Shown: piece by piece, positions 25,567 through 35,250 of the stretch | How positions within the stretch are numbered: position 1 is the stretch's first letter | Layout of the letters: each line of letters starts with the position of its first letter | Source: Archangium minus | GTDB taxonomy: Bacteria; Myxococcota; Myxococcia; Myxococcales; Myxococcaceae | Assembly: GCF_044360475.1 (NCBI RefSeq) | Contig: NZ_CP043494.1 | Coordinates: 3,720,001-3,784,000 of the forward strand | Reading direction: 5' to 3' | Length of the DNA stretch: 64,000 bases | Program-made: the position numbers and the translations under genes | Notes under the pieces: model-generated | The model's input: only the letters and a program-made list of their open reading frames with translations | Told to the model about the DNA's origin: nothing | The model's database searches: none

Positions 25567-25764
25567 TCAGGCAGAGAGCGCAGCCTGAGCTCTGGTCGTG
25601 AATGGGAGGAGGGAAGGCAGAGGCAGCCCTCGCCGATGCGCGCGGAGGCGTTCGGCGAGGTACTCCAGCACGTTGCGTTGTTGCAGGTCGAGTGTCGTCA
25701 CGGCTGTCAGAATCCGCTCCACGTGGACGAAAGCCCACATGGCCTCCTCGAGCTGGAGAATCTT
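25567..25764 (-). pseudogene. IS66-family transposase, C-terminal remnant
   Basis: The minus strand encodes FVHVERILTAVTTLDLQQ followed by RNVLEYLAERLRAH and GLPLPSLLP before a stop at 25567. This closely follows the usual end of IS66 transposases (FVERxLTVVxTxRxQxRxVLEYL, then PAPxLLP). The upstream part is out of frame or lost. It fills most of the gene-poor stretch between the sulfatase and the DUF2167 gene. Confidence 0.65.
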
Positions 25765-25951
25765 CGCCGCGATGCCAGAAGGGGCTTGCCAAGAGCACGG
25801 TCACCGGTTTCGCCAAGAGCGCTGGCACTGACTCCCTGCTGACCACTGCCTGGGGTGCCACGCCGCAGCCCGGGGGTGCATTGCGAAAGGGACTGTGGAT
25901 GGAATAGAAGTCCGTCCTCATGCGCGTGATTCGCGCTGTGAGGGGGAATCA

Positions 25952-26887
25952 ATGAAGATCCAGACCTGGGTTGCTGCGATGCTGACGACGTTCCTGCTGG
26001 GGGCGCCGGTCGCATTCGCACAGAGTGGAGCGGGTGGCGAAGCCCCCGCGGCTCACAATGCAGGAACCGAAGAGACGGGCCCCCAGGTGAACTGGACCCG
26101 GGGCCCCGCGCACGTGGAGCTCGGCAGAGACATCGCGCAGATCGAACTCCCGGAGGGCTACTCCTTCGTGGGCCCCGAGGACGCGCGCAACATCCTCCGG
26201 AGCATGGGCAACCGCCCCTCGGGCAGCGAGCTCGGCCTCCTCGTCCCCAATGCCGAGGACCAGGACTGGTTCATGGTCTTCTCGTGGCAGGCCGTCGGCT
26301 ACGTGAAGGACGACGAGAAGGACAAGATCGACGCCGACGCCCTGCTGGAGAACATCCAGGAGGCCACCGAGGACGGCAACAGCTGGCGCAAGGAGAACAA
26401 CATCCCCGCGCTGCACGTCACCGGCTGGGCCGAGCCGCCGCGCTATGACGAGCGCACCAACAACCTCGTCTGGGCCACCATCGCGGAGAGCGAGGGGGGC
26501 GGCAAGAGTGTCAACTACAACATGCGCCTGCTGGGCCGCCGCGGCCTCGTGTCCGCCGTCCTCGTCGAGGACCCGGAGCTCCTCGCGAAGTCGAAGCCCT
26601 TCGCCTATGCCGCGATGGACAAGTTCTCGTTCAAGCCCGGCAGCATGTACTCGGAGTGGCAGCAGGGCGACAAGGTGGCCGAGTACGGCCTGACCGCCCT
26701 GGTCGCCGCCGGCGCTGGTGCCACCGCGGCGAAGCTCGGCTTCTTCGGCTTCCTCGCCAAGCTCTTCGCCAAGGGTGGCAAGGCGCTCGTCGCCGGTGTG
26801 GTGGCCATCTTCGCGGCCATCAGCAAGGTGTGGGGCTCCATCCGCGGCAAGTCCTCGGAGTCCGATTCCGGGCCTCAGCAGCCGTAA
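25952..26887 (+). CDS. DUF2167 family membrane protein
   Basis: 311 residues. A signal peptide ending in AFAQ is followed by the DUF2167 body (HVELGRDIAQIELPEGYSF, MGNRPSGSELGLLVP, WFMVFSWQAVGYVKDDEKD, LHVTGWAEPPRYD), then hydrophobic segments near 245-290 and a polar tail. The topology suggests a periplasmic domain held by C-terminal membrane helices. The function is unknown. The ATG at 25952 has an AGGGGG site. It precedes the next gene by 15 bases, so the two are probably co-transcribed. Confidence 0.85.
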   Translation: MKIQTWVAAMLTTFLLGAPVAFAQSGAGGEAPAAHNAGTEETGPQVNWTRGPAHVELGRDIAQIELPEGYSFVGPEDARNILRSMGNRPSGSELGLLVPNAEDQDWFMVFSWQAVGYVKDDEKDKIDADALLENIQEATEDGNSWRKENNIPALHVTGWAEPPRYDERTNNLVWATIAESEGGGKSVNYNMRLLGRRGLVSAVLVEDPELLAKSKPFAYAAMDKFSFKPGSMYSEWQQGDKVAEYGLTALVAAGAGATAAKLGFFGFLAKLFAKGGKALVAGVVAIFAAISKVWGSIRGKSSESDSGPQQP

Positions 26888-26902
26888 ACGGATCCGGTCG
26901 CG

Positions 26903-28006
26903 ATGGTTGCCCTCTTGGAGGATGTCCTCCCCTGGCTGATTGCATTTTTCATCCTTGATGCCGTCGTGCAGCTGCGCCGCGGGCAGGTCGTCTTTGCCCG
27001 CACCGGGCTCGAGCAGTACAAGCTCCTGAGCTCGGGGCTCCACCTGGCGGGGGCACTGCCCTTCGGGGCCGCGCTGATCGCCTATGAGCTGCCTTTCCTG
27101 CCCACGCGCGAAGGGGTCTGGGTCTTCGACCCCGACGCGCGCCACGCGCCGCCCGTCATCCTCGCGGACGCCGTCTCCTTCATCCCGTGGGCCTCGCTGG
27201 GCACCGTCCAGGCGGAGGCCATGGCGGTGAAGGGCGGCAGCCGCGTGCTGTTCCGGGCGCGCTCGCCCAGGGCCGCACGTGCGCTCGCGGCGGAGCTCGC
27301 GGTGTTGCAGGGCGTGGCCGAGGGCTCGCGCGAGGCTGAAATCAAGCGCTGGCTGGAGGCGCGCTGCGACGTGGAGGCGGCGCGTGCCCGCTGGAAGCGC
27401 GTGCGACTGCCGGCCTTCTTCGCCGCGACATTCGGCACGGTGGAGGCGCTCGTTCTGTTCGGCGCCGTGCCCGCGCTGGCCTTCCTTCCCGGCGCCGACG
27501 TGCTGGGCTGGGAGCGGGTGTTCTCCCTGCTGGCGTTGAGCCACCTGTACGCCATCACCGGCGCCGCATGGGCGCTGGCCCGCTCCGGCGCGAGCGCCGG
27601 GGACATGACCTCCGCGCTCGGCACGCTGCTCATCTTCCCGCCGTACGCCGCGCGCGCGGGCATCCACGCACTGCGCGACGTGCTGGCCAGCTTCGAGCCG
27701 CTGGCCGTGGCCGCGGTGGTCTTGCCCCGCGCCGACTTCCTGCGCTACGCCCGGCGGGAACTGGTGCGGACGGACGAGAGCCGCGAAGCCACCCGGCACC
27801 TGGGGCTCGCACCCTTCTGGGACGCGAGGCGGAACGCGTTGAAGCGGCTGCTGGTGGCCGCCGGGACGAGCGAGCGGGAGGTGCTGGCTCCACCGCACTC
27901 TCAGGAGGTCGCCGCCTGGTGCCCCCTGTGTGTCACCGAGTATCGCGCGGGCTTCGCGAAGTGCTCGGACTGCGGCGTCGAGCTGGTGCTCCATCGGCCG
28001 GTATAA
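26903..28006 (+). CDS. Unknown membrane protein with C-terminal zinc ribbon
   Basis: 367 residues. Hydrophobic segments lie near the N-terminus (8-25 and 45-65) and in the middle (170-195 and 205-225). The C-terminus carries AAWCPLCVTEYRAGFAKCSDCG, two CxxC pairs spaced as in a small zinc ribbon. No family is recognised. The close spacing behind the DUF2167 gene suggests a shared role. Confidence 0.78.
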   Translation: MVALLEDVLPWLIAFFILDAVVQLRRGQVVFARTGLEQYKLLSSGLHLAGALPFGAALIAYELPFLPTREGVWVFDPDARHAPPVILADAVSFIPWASLGTVQAEAMAVKGGSRVLFRARSPRAARALAAELAVLQGVAEGSREAEIKRWLEARCDVEAARARWKRVRLPAFFAATFGTVEALVLFGAVPALAFLPGADVLGWERVFSLLALSHLYAITGAAWALARSGASAGDMTSALGTLLIFPPYAARAGIHALRDVLASFEPLAVAAVVLPRADFLRYARRELVRTDESREATRHLGLAPFWDARRNALKRLLVAAGTSEREVLAPPHSQEVAAWCPLCVTEYRAGFAKCSDCGVELVLHRPV

Positions 28007-28151
28007 GGGGTCGGCCCCGGGTGTGCCTCGGAGCCCGGGCCCCACTGGCGGCCGTCACCAGGCGCGCACGAACTTCAGTGGAAGACGCTCTGATGATGGG
28101 TTCTTGGGGGCCCACTCCGCACATGCGGCTGAGTAAAGCCAGCCGTGAGGC

Positions 28152-30005
28152 TCAGTGGGCCGGTGGGGCGCGCTTCGCCGCGATGTACGCCTCCACCTGC
28201 TCGCTCAGGACGTCGAGCGGCAGCGAGCCGTCGCCGAGGACGACCTGGTGGAAGTCCCGCACGTCGAAGCCTGGCCCGAGCGCCTCCTGGGCCCTGGCGC
28301 GCAACGCCAGGATGCGCAGCTCGCCCACCTTGTAGCTCGTTGCCTGCCCGGGCCACACGAGGTAGCGCTCCACTTCCTTGACGATGTCCCGGTCGCTCAG
28401 CAGCGTGTTCTTCTTGAAGTACTCGATGGCCTGCTCGCGCGACCAGCGCATGGCATGCATGCCGGAGTCCGTGACGAGCCGGGTCGCCCGCCACAGCTCC
28501 AGCGACAGCTGGCCGAAGCGGGAATAGGGATCCGCGTAGAAGCCCAGCTCCCGCCCGAGCTTCTCGGCATACAGGCCCCATCCCTCGACATAGGCGCCGT
28601 AGAAGCCGAAGCGACGGAACTTCGGCAGGCCCTCGAGCTCCTGCGCGAAGGCGACCTGGAAGTGATGGCCGGGTGCCGCCTCATGGTAGGTGATGCCCTC
28701 GATCTGCGGCTTGAGCACCTGATTCATGTCCGCGAGGTTGACGTAGTAGATGCCGGGCCGGGAGCCATCCGGAGCCGGCAGGTTGTAGAAGGCCACCGGC
28801 GCCGTCTCCTGCCGCCAGGGCTCGACCGCGCGCACCTCGAGCGCCGCTCGGGGCAGACGGTGGAACAGGCGGGGTGCTTCCCTCATGGCCTGGGCGATGA
28901 ACCGCCGCGCGTCCTCCAGATAGGCCTGCTTGCCCTCCTCGGTGTTCGGGTAGTGCGAGCGCGCATCCGCCTTCACGTGGGCGAAGAAGTCCTGGAGCGA
29001 GCCCTGGAAGCCCACCTGCTTCTGGACGGCCTCCATCTCACGGTGGATGCGCTCCACCTCCGCCAGCCCCGCCGCGTGGATCTCCTCCGGCGTCATCTCC
29101 GTGGTCGTGTAGAAGCGCAGCTGGTCGGCGTAGTAGGCCGCGCCGTCGGGCAGGCTCCACGCTCCGTGATTGCCCTTCGCCTGCCGGTCCACCTCGGCGA
29201 TCGTCGCGAGGAGGGTCTCGTAGCCGCTCTTGAACGGACCCTTCAGGGCCTCGCGCGCCTCATCGAGCAGCCGGGCCTTCACCTCTGCGGGGGCCTCGAG
29301 CGCGCCCACCTTCTTCTGGAAGTCCGCCCACACCGCGCTGTCCGCTCCCGTGTCGAACGGCGCGCCGGAGATCACCCGGCGGGCATCGGCCTCGACCGGT
29401 GCGAAGACGAACTTCGGCGGGACGATTCCCCGGGCCGCCTGCGCCCGCATCCGCTCGGAGATCTCCTTCATGACCCGCGGCACTTCGCGCAGGCGCGACA
29501 CGTACGCCTGGGCGTCGCTCACCGAGCCCACCCTGTGCGCGTTGATGAGGAACACCGGGATGTTCCCGGTCGGGCTCGAGCTGTTGGTGACGGGAAAGGC
29601 GTGCGAGAACCACCGCAGCTGCCCCCGGTCCCGGACGACCAGGTCCTCGAAGAGCCGGTAGGACAGGCGCGAAGCGGGGCTCAAGGCGCGCTCATCGAAC
29701 TCCCGCTTCATCCGGGCGAGCTGCTGCTCGGCGAGCTCCTGCTGCTTGCGCGCCCCCGCCTCGGTGTAGTCATCGAGCCGATCATAGGACTGCTTCGAGC
29801 CCTGGTAGGTGAGGCCCTCGGGGCTGAGCGCGAGGCGCTCCTCGTAGGCCGCGTCCAGGAAGGCCAGCAGGCGTTGATCGCTGTCGCCGGTCTTCGCGTC
29901 CGACGCGGGGGGCGGGGACGAGACCGTGGCGGAAGGGGTCGCGCACGCACCGAGTGACAGCACGAGCAGCAGCGGCGCGAGAAATCGGGAGGACGGCACG
30001 GGCAT
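28152..30005 (-). CDS. DUF885 family lipoprotein, predicted metallohydrolase
   Basis: 617 residues. Lipobox SLGACA near residue 20. The DUF885 hallmark ITYHEAAPGHHFQ provides a zinc-binding His-Glu pair, with further conserved AYVEGWGLYAEKLGRELGFY, RATRLVTDSGMHAMRWSREQAIEYF and VERYLVWPGQATSYKVGELRI. Family members are thought to be peptidase-like enzymes of the M32-related fold; the substrate is unknown. Monocistronic by context. Confidence 0.88.
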   Translation of the reverse strand: MPVPSSRFLAPLLLVLSLGACATPSATVSSPPPASDAKTGDSDQRLLAFLDAAYEERLALSPEGLTYQGSKQSYDRLDDYTEAGARKQQELAEQQLARMKREFDERALSPASRLSYRLFEDLVVRDRGQLRWFSHAFPVTNSSSPTGNIPVFLINAHRVGSVSDAQAYVSRLREVPRVMKEISERMRAQAARGIVPPKFVFAPVEADARRVISGAPFDTGADSAVWADFQKKVGALEAPAEVKARLLDEAREALKGPFKSGYETLLATIAEVDRQAKGNHGAWSLPDGAAYYADQLRFYTTTEMTPEEIHAAGLAEVERIHREMEAVQKQVGFQGSLQDFFAHVKADARSHYPNTEEGKQAYLEDARRFIAQAMREAPRLFHRLPRAALEVRAVEPWRQETAPVAFYNLPAPDGSRPGIYYVNLADMNQVLKPQIEGITYHEAAPGHHFQVAFAQELEGLPKFRRFGFYGAYVEGWGLYAEKLGRELGFYADPYSRFGQLSLELWRATRLVTDSGMHAMRWSREQAIEYFKKNTLLSDRDIVKEVERYLVWPGQATSYKVGELRILALRARAQEALGPGFDVRDFHQVVLGDGSLPLDVLSEQVEAYIAAKRAPPAH

Positions 30006-30132
30006 TCCTTTGCGAGGAGGGAAGGGCCCGTCTATAGCGCGCGGCGCGCGGTGCGAAAACCGCGCGAGGAAGGCTCGTGGCCTATCCAGCTCATGGAAGA
30101 GGCCAGGACGATGTCCGGCGGGGGAGGCTCCG

Positions 30133-31203
30133 TCAGAGGTGGCTGCTCAGCGCGCTCATCTGGGGCTTGTCCACGCCGCTCGCCGGCTCGAGCGAGAAGA
30201 AGTAGCTGCCCCACCAGGGTCCACCGGCCCAGTACGTCCACCCGAGGTAGACATCCGAGTTCGCCTCCAGGTGGTCCAGGATGTTGTCGAGGGCGCTCAG
30301 GCAGACCGAGTCCGTTCCGCCGGCCACCTCGCCCAGGAAGCCCTTCTTGCCATTCGCGCGCAGCCAGTTCGTGAAGGACTGCATCCGCTGCGCGCCGATG
30401 GTCGTGCTCACACAGGAGGCCTGGGTGCCCGAGGAGTCGCTGTCCAGGTACTGGTGGACCTCGAAGGCGTAGTTGTTGCGGGGATCCTTGACCTGCAGCA
30501 TCACCGTGGCGTTGGGCGTGCCGTACCAGTTGCTCGTCCACGAGTGGGCACCCGTCCACGCGTTGCCCGGCACGAGGATGAGCTGGGTGGCTCCGGTGTT
30601 GCGAATGGCCTGGATGGCGGCGTTGGCCGCCGCCAACCACTGCTCCGTGGGCATGCTGTGGGGCTCGTTCATGAGGCCGAAGACGACCTTCGCATTGCCC
30701 TTGAACTCGTTGGCCAGCCGCGTCCAGAAGTCGGCGAAATCGGCGTTGGGAATACCCGAGCCGATGAGGGCACCGTTGTAGCGAGCGTAGTTGTGCGGAT
30801 CCAGGATGACGGTCGCACCCTTGCCGGTGAGCCGGTTCACCGTCGTCTTCAACCGGCTCAGTTCCGTGGCGTCGAACGCGGCATTCCGCGTCCGTTGCAG
30901 CCGCTCCCACATGAAAGGCAGGCGGAACGTCGTCATGCCCTTGGTGATGTAGTAATCCGCCGTGGTGTAGTTCGCGTAGGCGGGATCCGGATAGACATAG
31001 TCTTTGCCGTGCGTGCCCGGAATCGCCGAGCCGAACTCGGCACCTGCGAGGTTGATCCCACGGTACGGCAGGGGTCCGGCCAGCGTGACCTCATTCGCGC
31101 GAGTCTCCGGCTCCTGGGTCCCGGACTGCTCCTCGAGCGGTCCACCGCAACCCCAGAGGAATGCCCCCAGGGTGAGCCATCCCATCAGTCGGGTGTTCTT
31201 CAT
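30133..31203 (-). CDS. Glycoside hydrolase family 5, secreted endoglucanase-like
   Basis: 356 residues. A lipobox-type signal (GAFLWGCGG) precedes a GH5 barrel: YRGINLAGAEFG, TFRLPFMWERLQ, VILDPHNYARY, FGLMNEPHSM with the acid/base Glu, EVHQYLDSDSSGT and KGFLGEVAGGTDS with the nucleophile Glu, ending in GWTYWAGGPWWGSYFFSLEP. It should cleave beta-1,4-glucans outside the cell. The ATG at 31203 has GGAGG upstream. The length covers the catalytic domain only, with no carbohydrate-binding module. Confidence 0.92.
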   Translation of the reverse strand: MKNTRLMGWLTLGAFLWGCGGPLEEQSGTQEPETRANEVTLAGPLPYRGINLAGAEFGSAIPGTHGKDYVYPDPAYANYTTADYYITKGMTTFRLPFMWERLQRTRNAAFDATELSRLKTTVNRLTGKGATVILDPHNYARYNGALIGSGIPNADFADFWTRLANEFKGNAKVVFGLMNEPHSMPTEQWLAAANAAIQAIRNTGATQLILVPGNAWTGAHSWTSNWYGTPNATVMLQVKDPRNNYAFEVHQYLDSDSSGTQASCVSTTIGAQRMQSFTNWLRANGKKGFLGEVAGGTDSVCLSALDNILDHLEANSDVYLGWTYWAGGPWWGSYFFSLEPASGVDKPQMSALSSHL

Positions 31204-31353
31204 ATGTGGTTTTCCTCCAAATTGTGGGATGGGCAATGTGTGCTCAATCTCAGACGAGTTCAAGCAAATTCAGAAAGTCAGTACTATCAGTGATATGTAG
31301 TCTAAGCGGTGGGAGGAGAGAAGTGCAAGCCAGCCTGGTTCCAGCCTCTTTCA

Positions 31354-31701
31354 ATGTTTATGGTGGGATTGACCGCGTCGGGTACCTGCCACTTCGGCGC
31401 GGCAGTCCCGTTACCGACCAAGGTGGGGCAGCTCGCCTGGCGGCTCTATGCCAGCTCACGCTACCTGGAGCGCGCCGCGCCTCCGCGCTCACCGGAAGAC
31501 CTGGCGGGGCATGAGTTGGTGGGCTTCGACGCGGCGCTACCTTGCGCGCTGGCCAGTCTCCACCCGGAGCTGCGGCCCGTCCTCCTGGAGGTGGAGCAGC
31601 CTCTGGAGGACGGGTGGCTCGTTGCCTCGCGCGAGGCCCGGAAGGTGCCGCGAGTGCGTGCGTTGACGCCCCTCGTCTGGCGGTTTTATTGCCCCGGCTC
31701 C
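31354..31701 (+). pseudogene. LysR-family regulator remnant with internal deletion
   Basis: The frame reads LAWRLYASSRYLERA and PRSPEDLAGHELVGFD, the middle of a LysR effector domain. It then jumps straight to LPCALASLHPELRPVLLEV, PLEDGWLVA and KVPRVRALTPLV, the last part of the same domain. About 60 residues usually between these are missing, the DNA-binding domain is absent and no proper end is seen. It is a decayed regulator between the GH5 and PLP decarboxylase genes. Confidence 0.65.
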
Positions 31702-31754
31702 TGTCGAAGTCTTGCATCTCGCGGCACAAGGGCTCACGGGGCCCTTCGTGGTGC

Positions 31755-33644
31755 CTACCCGCGGTGCGTGCGGCGCGTGACCCCGCTGAGCAAATCCTCC
31801 ACCGTTCCCCACCGCGGAATCGCCCGGCGAGCCACCGGCTTCCTGGGGGTGGGGGCGTGGCCCGCCGCCTCCTCCCTCAGTACCTCGTCCCGGGCCGCCA
31901 GCACGATCTTGAGCAGCACCTGCATGGAGTCCAGGCCGACGTTGAGGTTCATGGGGTAGGACTTGATGGCGTAGATGACGGCCCCATCCATCGTCGTATC
32001 AGGGTTGTATGCGGTGGGCCGGAAACCGCTTGTGTAGCTGATGTAAGGAGCGTAGGCGCCATCGTGGAGTTGCCCGCTCCGGAACCACTCCCACACCTTG
32101 TCCGTGACCTTCTCTTGCAGCTCGTTGTGCCTCTTGAGTTCCGGGAGGGCGTCAGGATTGTTGAGCTCGCGTTCGTACTGCTGCTGGGCGTTGGTGCCTG
32201 GGGGATAGACGCGGAAGAGGGTCACGAAGCCCGTGTCCGCCGTGTTGACGCACACCAGCTCGGGGTGCTCCTGGATCAGCCCGCGCAGCGCCTCCTGCAC
32301 CTCGAGTACGCCGCCGAGGATGGACTGAAAGCCCTCCCGTCCCAGGAACCTCAGCGTGGCCCAGCCCGCCATGGAATAGGCCCCCGTACGTGAGACCTCC
32401 AGGGTATACAGGCCCGGGTTGTACCTCGTCCTCGCTTGCAGGTAGGCGGACTCACCTCGCCGCATCAGGTTCTGGAACTCCGTGAAGTCGCGCATGGCGA
32501 TGAAGCTGCAGTTGTAGGGAGCCCAGCCCACCTTGTGGAAATCGCAGCCTACGGCGTCCGCCTCGCGCATGTGCTGGAGCGCCTCGTAGTTCTTGCGGAC
32601 CTGCTCCAGTACCGCGGGAGAGAAGCCCAGGGGGTTGCTACTGAAGTCATAGGTGCTGAAGGTCAACCAGGCCCAGCCAATTACCGCGTCGCAGTAAATG
32701 AAGGTTTTACCGTAGGGGGCCGGGTTGGGGTACTTCTCCACCAGCGCCCGAACCGCCTTCACGTCATCCACGGCGAAGGCATCCGTGGTGCCCATGGTGC
32801 AGACGACGGCGGCGATGGGAACTTGCGCCTCGTTGAGCGCGAGCATGACCTGTTCCAGGTGATTCAGGTCCATGGCATTGGTCTGCGGATCCGTCCGGAT
32901 CTGCACGACGTTGTCCATGCCCAGGCCGGTCCAGTCGCTCGAGTTCTCCTTACAATAGTGACCCTGTTGTGAAACGAGAATCTTCGCGTCCGTGCGGATT
33001 CCCCTGGAACGAGATTCCTTGCCGAGGACGCGTGTCAGTGCGTACTTCATGCCATAGAAGTAGCAGCCCGAGCCTCCAAACGTGTAGAGCCCTCCCGGCG
33101 CTGGCTCGGTCGTACCATCCAGGTTGTTTGGGTTATCCCAGCCAATCAGCCGGGCCAGCATGGCGGCAGACTCCAGCTCGGAGCGCTCCACGTTCCAGGA
33201 GTACTCGCCCTCGATGATGTTGGGGCTGAAGACTTGCGTCATCATCGCGGAGATGATGCCCGCCAGGTTGGCGGGAGGGATGACGTTGGGCATGGTCTGC
33301 GGATGGTTCCAATGCGGCATGCCCTCGAAGAGCCCTGCTGATTGGGTGACCACGTCTCCCAATGGCAGACCGGTCTGCCCGAGCTGAGCATTGGCACTGT
33401 CCGAGTAGTCCGGCACCGCGGGGTTCGTGCCGAGGTAGGCGGGGCCCTGCGGCTCGGGCTTGAGCGCGTTGAGCAGGCTCAGTGCCTGTTTCATTCCTTG
33501 CGAGAGAGGATCCTCCTCCGTCTCTGAACGGAAGGGTGAGGGGAAGGCGGAGTTGATGTCGCTGCGGACCTTGAACCACCGCGGCGCCTCGGTCCGGGGT
33601 TGACGCGCCACATCCACGTATCTTGCAAAATCATGGGCTTTCAT
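31755..33644 (-). CDS. PLP-dependent group II decarboxylase
   Basis: 629 residues, longer than typical group II amino-acid decarboxylases (about 480-550). Seen: a substrate-side segment GMPHWNHPQTMPNVIPPANLAG, EYSWNVERSELESAAMLARLIGW, the glycine-rich TFGGSGCYFYGMKYAL, QQGHYCKENSSDW, YCDAVIGWAW and GCDFHKVGWAPYNCSF with the PLP-binding lysine. The substrate (aromatic amino acid, glutamate or diaminobutyrate) cannot be told. The ATG at 33644 has GAGGGG upstream. It shares strand with the amidase gene 61 bases upstream, and they may be an operon. Confidence 0.85.
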   Translation of the reverse strand: MKAHDFARYVDVARQPRTEAPRWFKVRSDINSAFPSPFRSETEEDPLSQGMKQALSLLNALKPEPQGPAYLGTNPAVPDYSDSANAQLGQTGLPLGDVVTQSAGLFEGMPHWNHPQTMPNVIPPANLAGIISAMMTQVFSPNIIEGEYSWNVERSELESAAMLARLIGWDNPNNLDGTTEPAPGGLYTFGGSGCYFYGMKYALTRVLGKESRSRGIRTDAKILVSQQGHYCKENSSDWTGLGMDNVVQIRTDPQTNAMDLNHLEQVMLALNEAQVPIAAVVCTMGTTDAFAVDDVKAVRALVEKYPNPAPYGKTFIYCDAVIGWAWLTFSTYDFSSNPLGFSPAVLEQVRKNYEALQHMREADAVGCDFHKVGWAPYNCSFIAMRDFTEFQNLMRRGESAYLQARTRYNPGLYTLEVSRTGAYSMAGWATLRFLGREGFQSILGGVLEVQEALRGLIQEHPELVCVNTADTGFVTLFRVYPPGTNAQQQYERELNNPDALPELKRHNELQEKVTDKVWEWFRSGQLHDGAYAPYISYTSGFRPTAYNPDTTMDGAVIYAIKSYPMNLNVGLDSMQVLLKIVLAARDEVLREEAAGHAPTPRKPVARRAIPRWGTVEDLLSGVTRRTHRG

Positions 33645-33705
33645 TTTTTCCCCTCGCGTTATCGACAGTGAGACCAACACAGGCAAGTCTGAGAAAGTGG
33701 TCTAG

Positions 33706-35142
33706 TCATTCCAAGACAGGAGGCCGGCGTGCCAGCAGGTCGCTGATGGTCTGTTCATAGGCAGCTGCAATCCGCAGGACAGAGAGGTCGTCTTGGGGAC
33801 GGCCGATCAACTGCATGCCCATGGGAAGGCCCGCCTCATTGAAGCCGACCGGCACACTGATGGCGGGCAGCCCGCCCAGCGTGGCGTAGATGGTGACCTC
33901 CATCCAGCGATGGTACGTGTCCATCTCCTGCCCGTTGATCACCTTGGGCCAGTGCAGATGGGCATCGAAAGGCCACACCTGAGCGGTGGGGAGGGCCAGG
34001 AAATCATAGCGTCCGAACAGCGTGAGCAGATGCTGGTAGAACCCGGTCCGGCCCTCGCTCGCCGCGTGGGTATCGCCACCGGACAGACGCAGGCCCTGTT
34101 CGACCTCCCATTGCGCCTCAGGCTTGAGCTGCTCCCGGTCGGAGGGGTTCGCATAAAATGCGGCCAGGTTGCCTGCCACCAGCCAATGTCGCCAACTCAG
34201 CCACGTCTGCCACACCTGCTCCGGCGGATAGCCCAGCGCGGCGGGTTCGACGACACACCCCAGGGACTCCAGTCGCATCAGTCCCTGGCCGCAGACCTCG
34301 AGGATGCCGGGCTCTATCGGGAGATATCCCTGGAGATCTCCCAGCCAGCCGATGCGGAGCCCCGCCACCTCGGTGTCGAGTGGCTCGGCAAAGACGGAGC
34401 CGTCCTGGGCGATTGAAAGCGGGACACGAGGGTCCCAGCCCGCCTGGGTCGACAGCAGCAACGCCACATCACGCACGCAGCGACCCATGGGCCCCTCCGT
34501 CCCCAGTTGGGCCACGTACTGGTCCCGTGCCGGACCATAGGGAACACGACCCTGCGACGGCCGAAGGCCGAAGATGTTGTTGTAGGCGGCGGGATTACGA
34601 AGGGATCCCATCATGTCGCTGCCGTCGGCGACCGGCAGCATTCGCAAGGCAAGAGCCACGGCCGTGCCTCCGCTGGAGCCGCCCGCGCAGCGGGAGACCT
34701 CCCACGCATTGCCGGTGATTCCAAAGACATTGTTGAAGGTGTGTGAGCCAAGACCAAATTCGGGGGTATTGGTTTTTCCGATGATGAGGGCGCCCGCACC
34801 CTTCATTCGTTCCACCATGATGCAGTCGTGCGTTGGGACATTGTCGCGCAACAGGGGTGACCCCATCGTGGTACGGATTCCCCGAGTCGCGCTGAGATCC
34901 TTGATGGCCTGCGGAATTCCGTGCATCCAGCCTAGCGACTCGCCGCGAGCCAGTTGGGTGTCCCTCTCATCCGCTTGGCGATAGAGTTCCTCTGCGTCTT
35001 GGAGGCTGACAATGGCGTTGTGGGCCGGGTTCACCTCGGCGATTCTTTCCAAACAGGCCTGCATGACCTCCCGGTAGGAGACCTTGCGTTGGTGAATCAA
35101 CGCGGACAGCTCATGGGCATTGAGCTCGATGGGATTGGTCAT
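33706..35142 (-). CDS. Amidase (amidase signature family)
   Basis: 478 residues. The Ser-cisSer-Lys triad is visible: Lys81 in IPQAIKD, cis-Ser156 in CAGGSSGGTA and nucleophile Ser180 in GSDMMGSLRNPA. The C-terminal GGLPAISVPVGFNEAGLPMGMQLIG is also typical. These cytoplasmic enzymes hydrolyse amides; the substrate is unknown. The ATG at 35142 has GAGGGGG upstream. Its position before the decarboxylase suggests a shared catabolic or modification pathway (inference). Confidence 0.9.
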   Translation of the reverse strand: MTNPIELNAHELSALIHQRKVSYREVMQACLERIAEVNPAHNAIVSLQDAEELYRQADERDTQLARGESLGWMHGIPQAIKDLSATRGIRTTMGSPLLRDNVPTHDCIMVERMKGAGALIIGKTNTPEFGLGSHTFNNVFGITGNAWEVSRCAGGSSGGTAVALALRMLPVADGSDMMGSLRNPAAYNNIFGLRPSQGRVPYGPARDQYVAQLGTEGPMGRCVRDVALLLSTQAGWDPRVPLSIAQDGSVFAEPLDTEVAGLRIGWLGDLQGYLPIEPGILEVCGQGLMRLESLGCVVEPAALGYPPEQVWQTWLSWRHWLVAGNLAAFYANPSDREQLKPEAQWEVEQGLRLSGGDTHAASEGRTGFYQHLLTLFGRYDFLALPTAQVWPFDAHLHWPKVINGQEMDTYHRWMEVTIYATLGGLPAISVPVGFNEAGLPMGMQLIGRPQDDLSVLRIAAAYEQTISDLLARRPPVLE

Positions 35143-35250
35143 GTTTGCCCCCTCGCCATTGTCTCGAACCCGAGACCCGCACGCTATGTGAAAAGAGTCT
35201 GCATGTGTGAAGGTGCACGTTTCTGTCAAAGGGGTCGAAACAAGCCGCAC

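Noticed and set aside
25895..25951. Earlier start for the DUF2167 protein
   Set aside because: The signal peptide begins at the ATG at 25952, which has an AGGGGG site; the extension would mask it.
25949..28045. Long open frame opposite the DUF2167 operon
   Set aside because: Antisense shadow of two real genes; Arg/Gly/His-rich without motifs.
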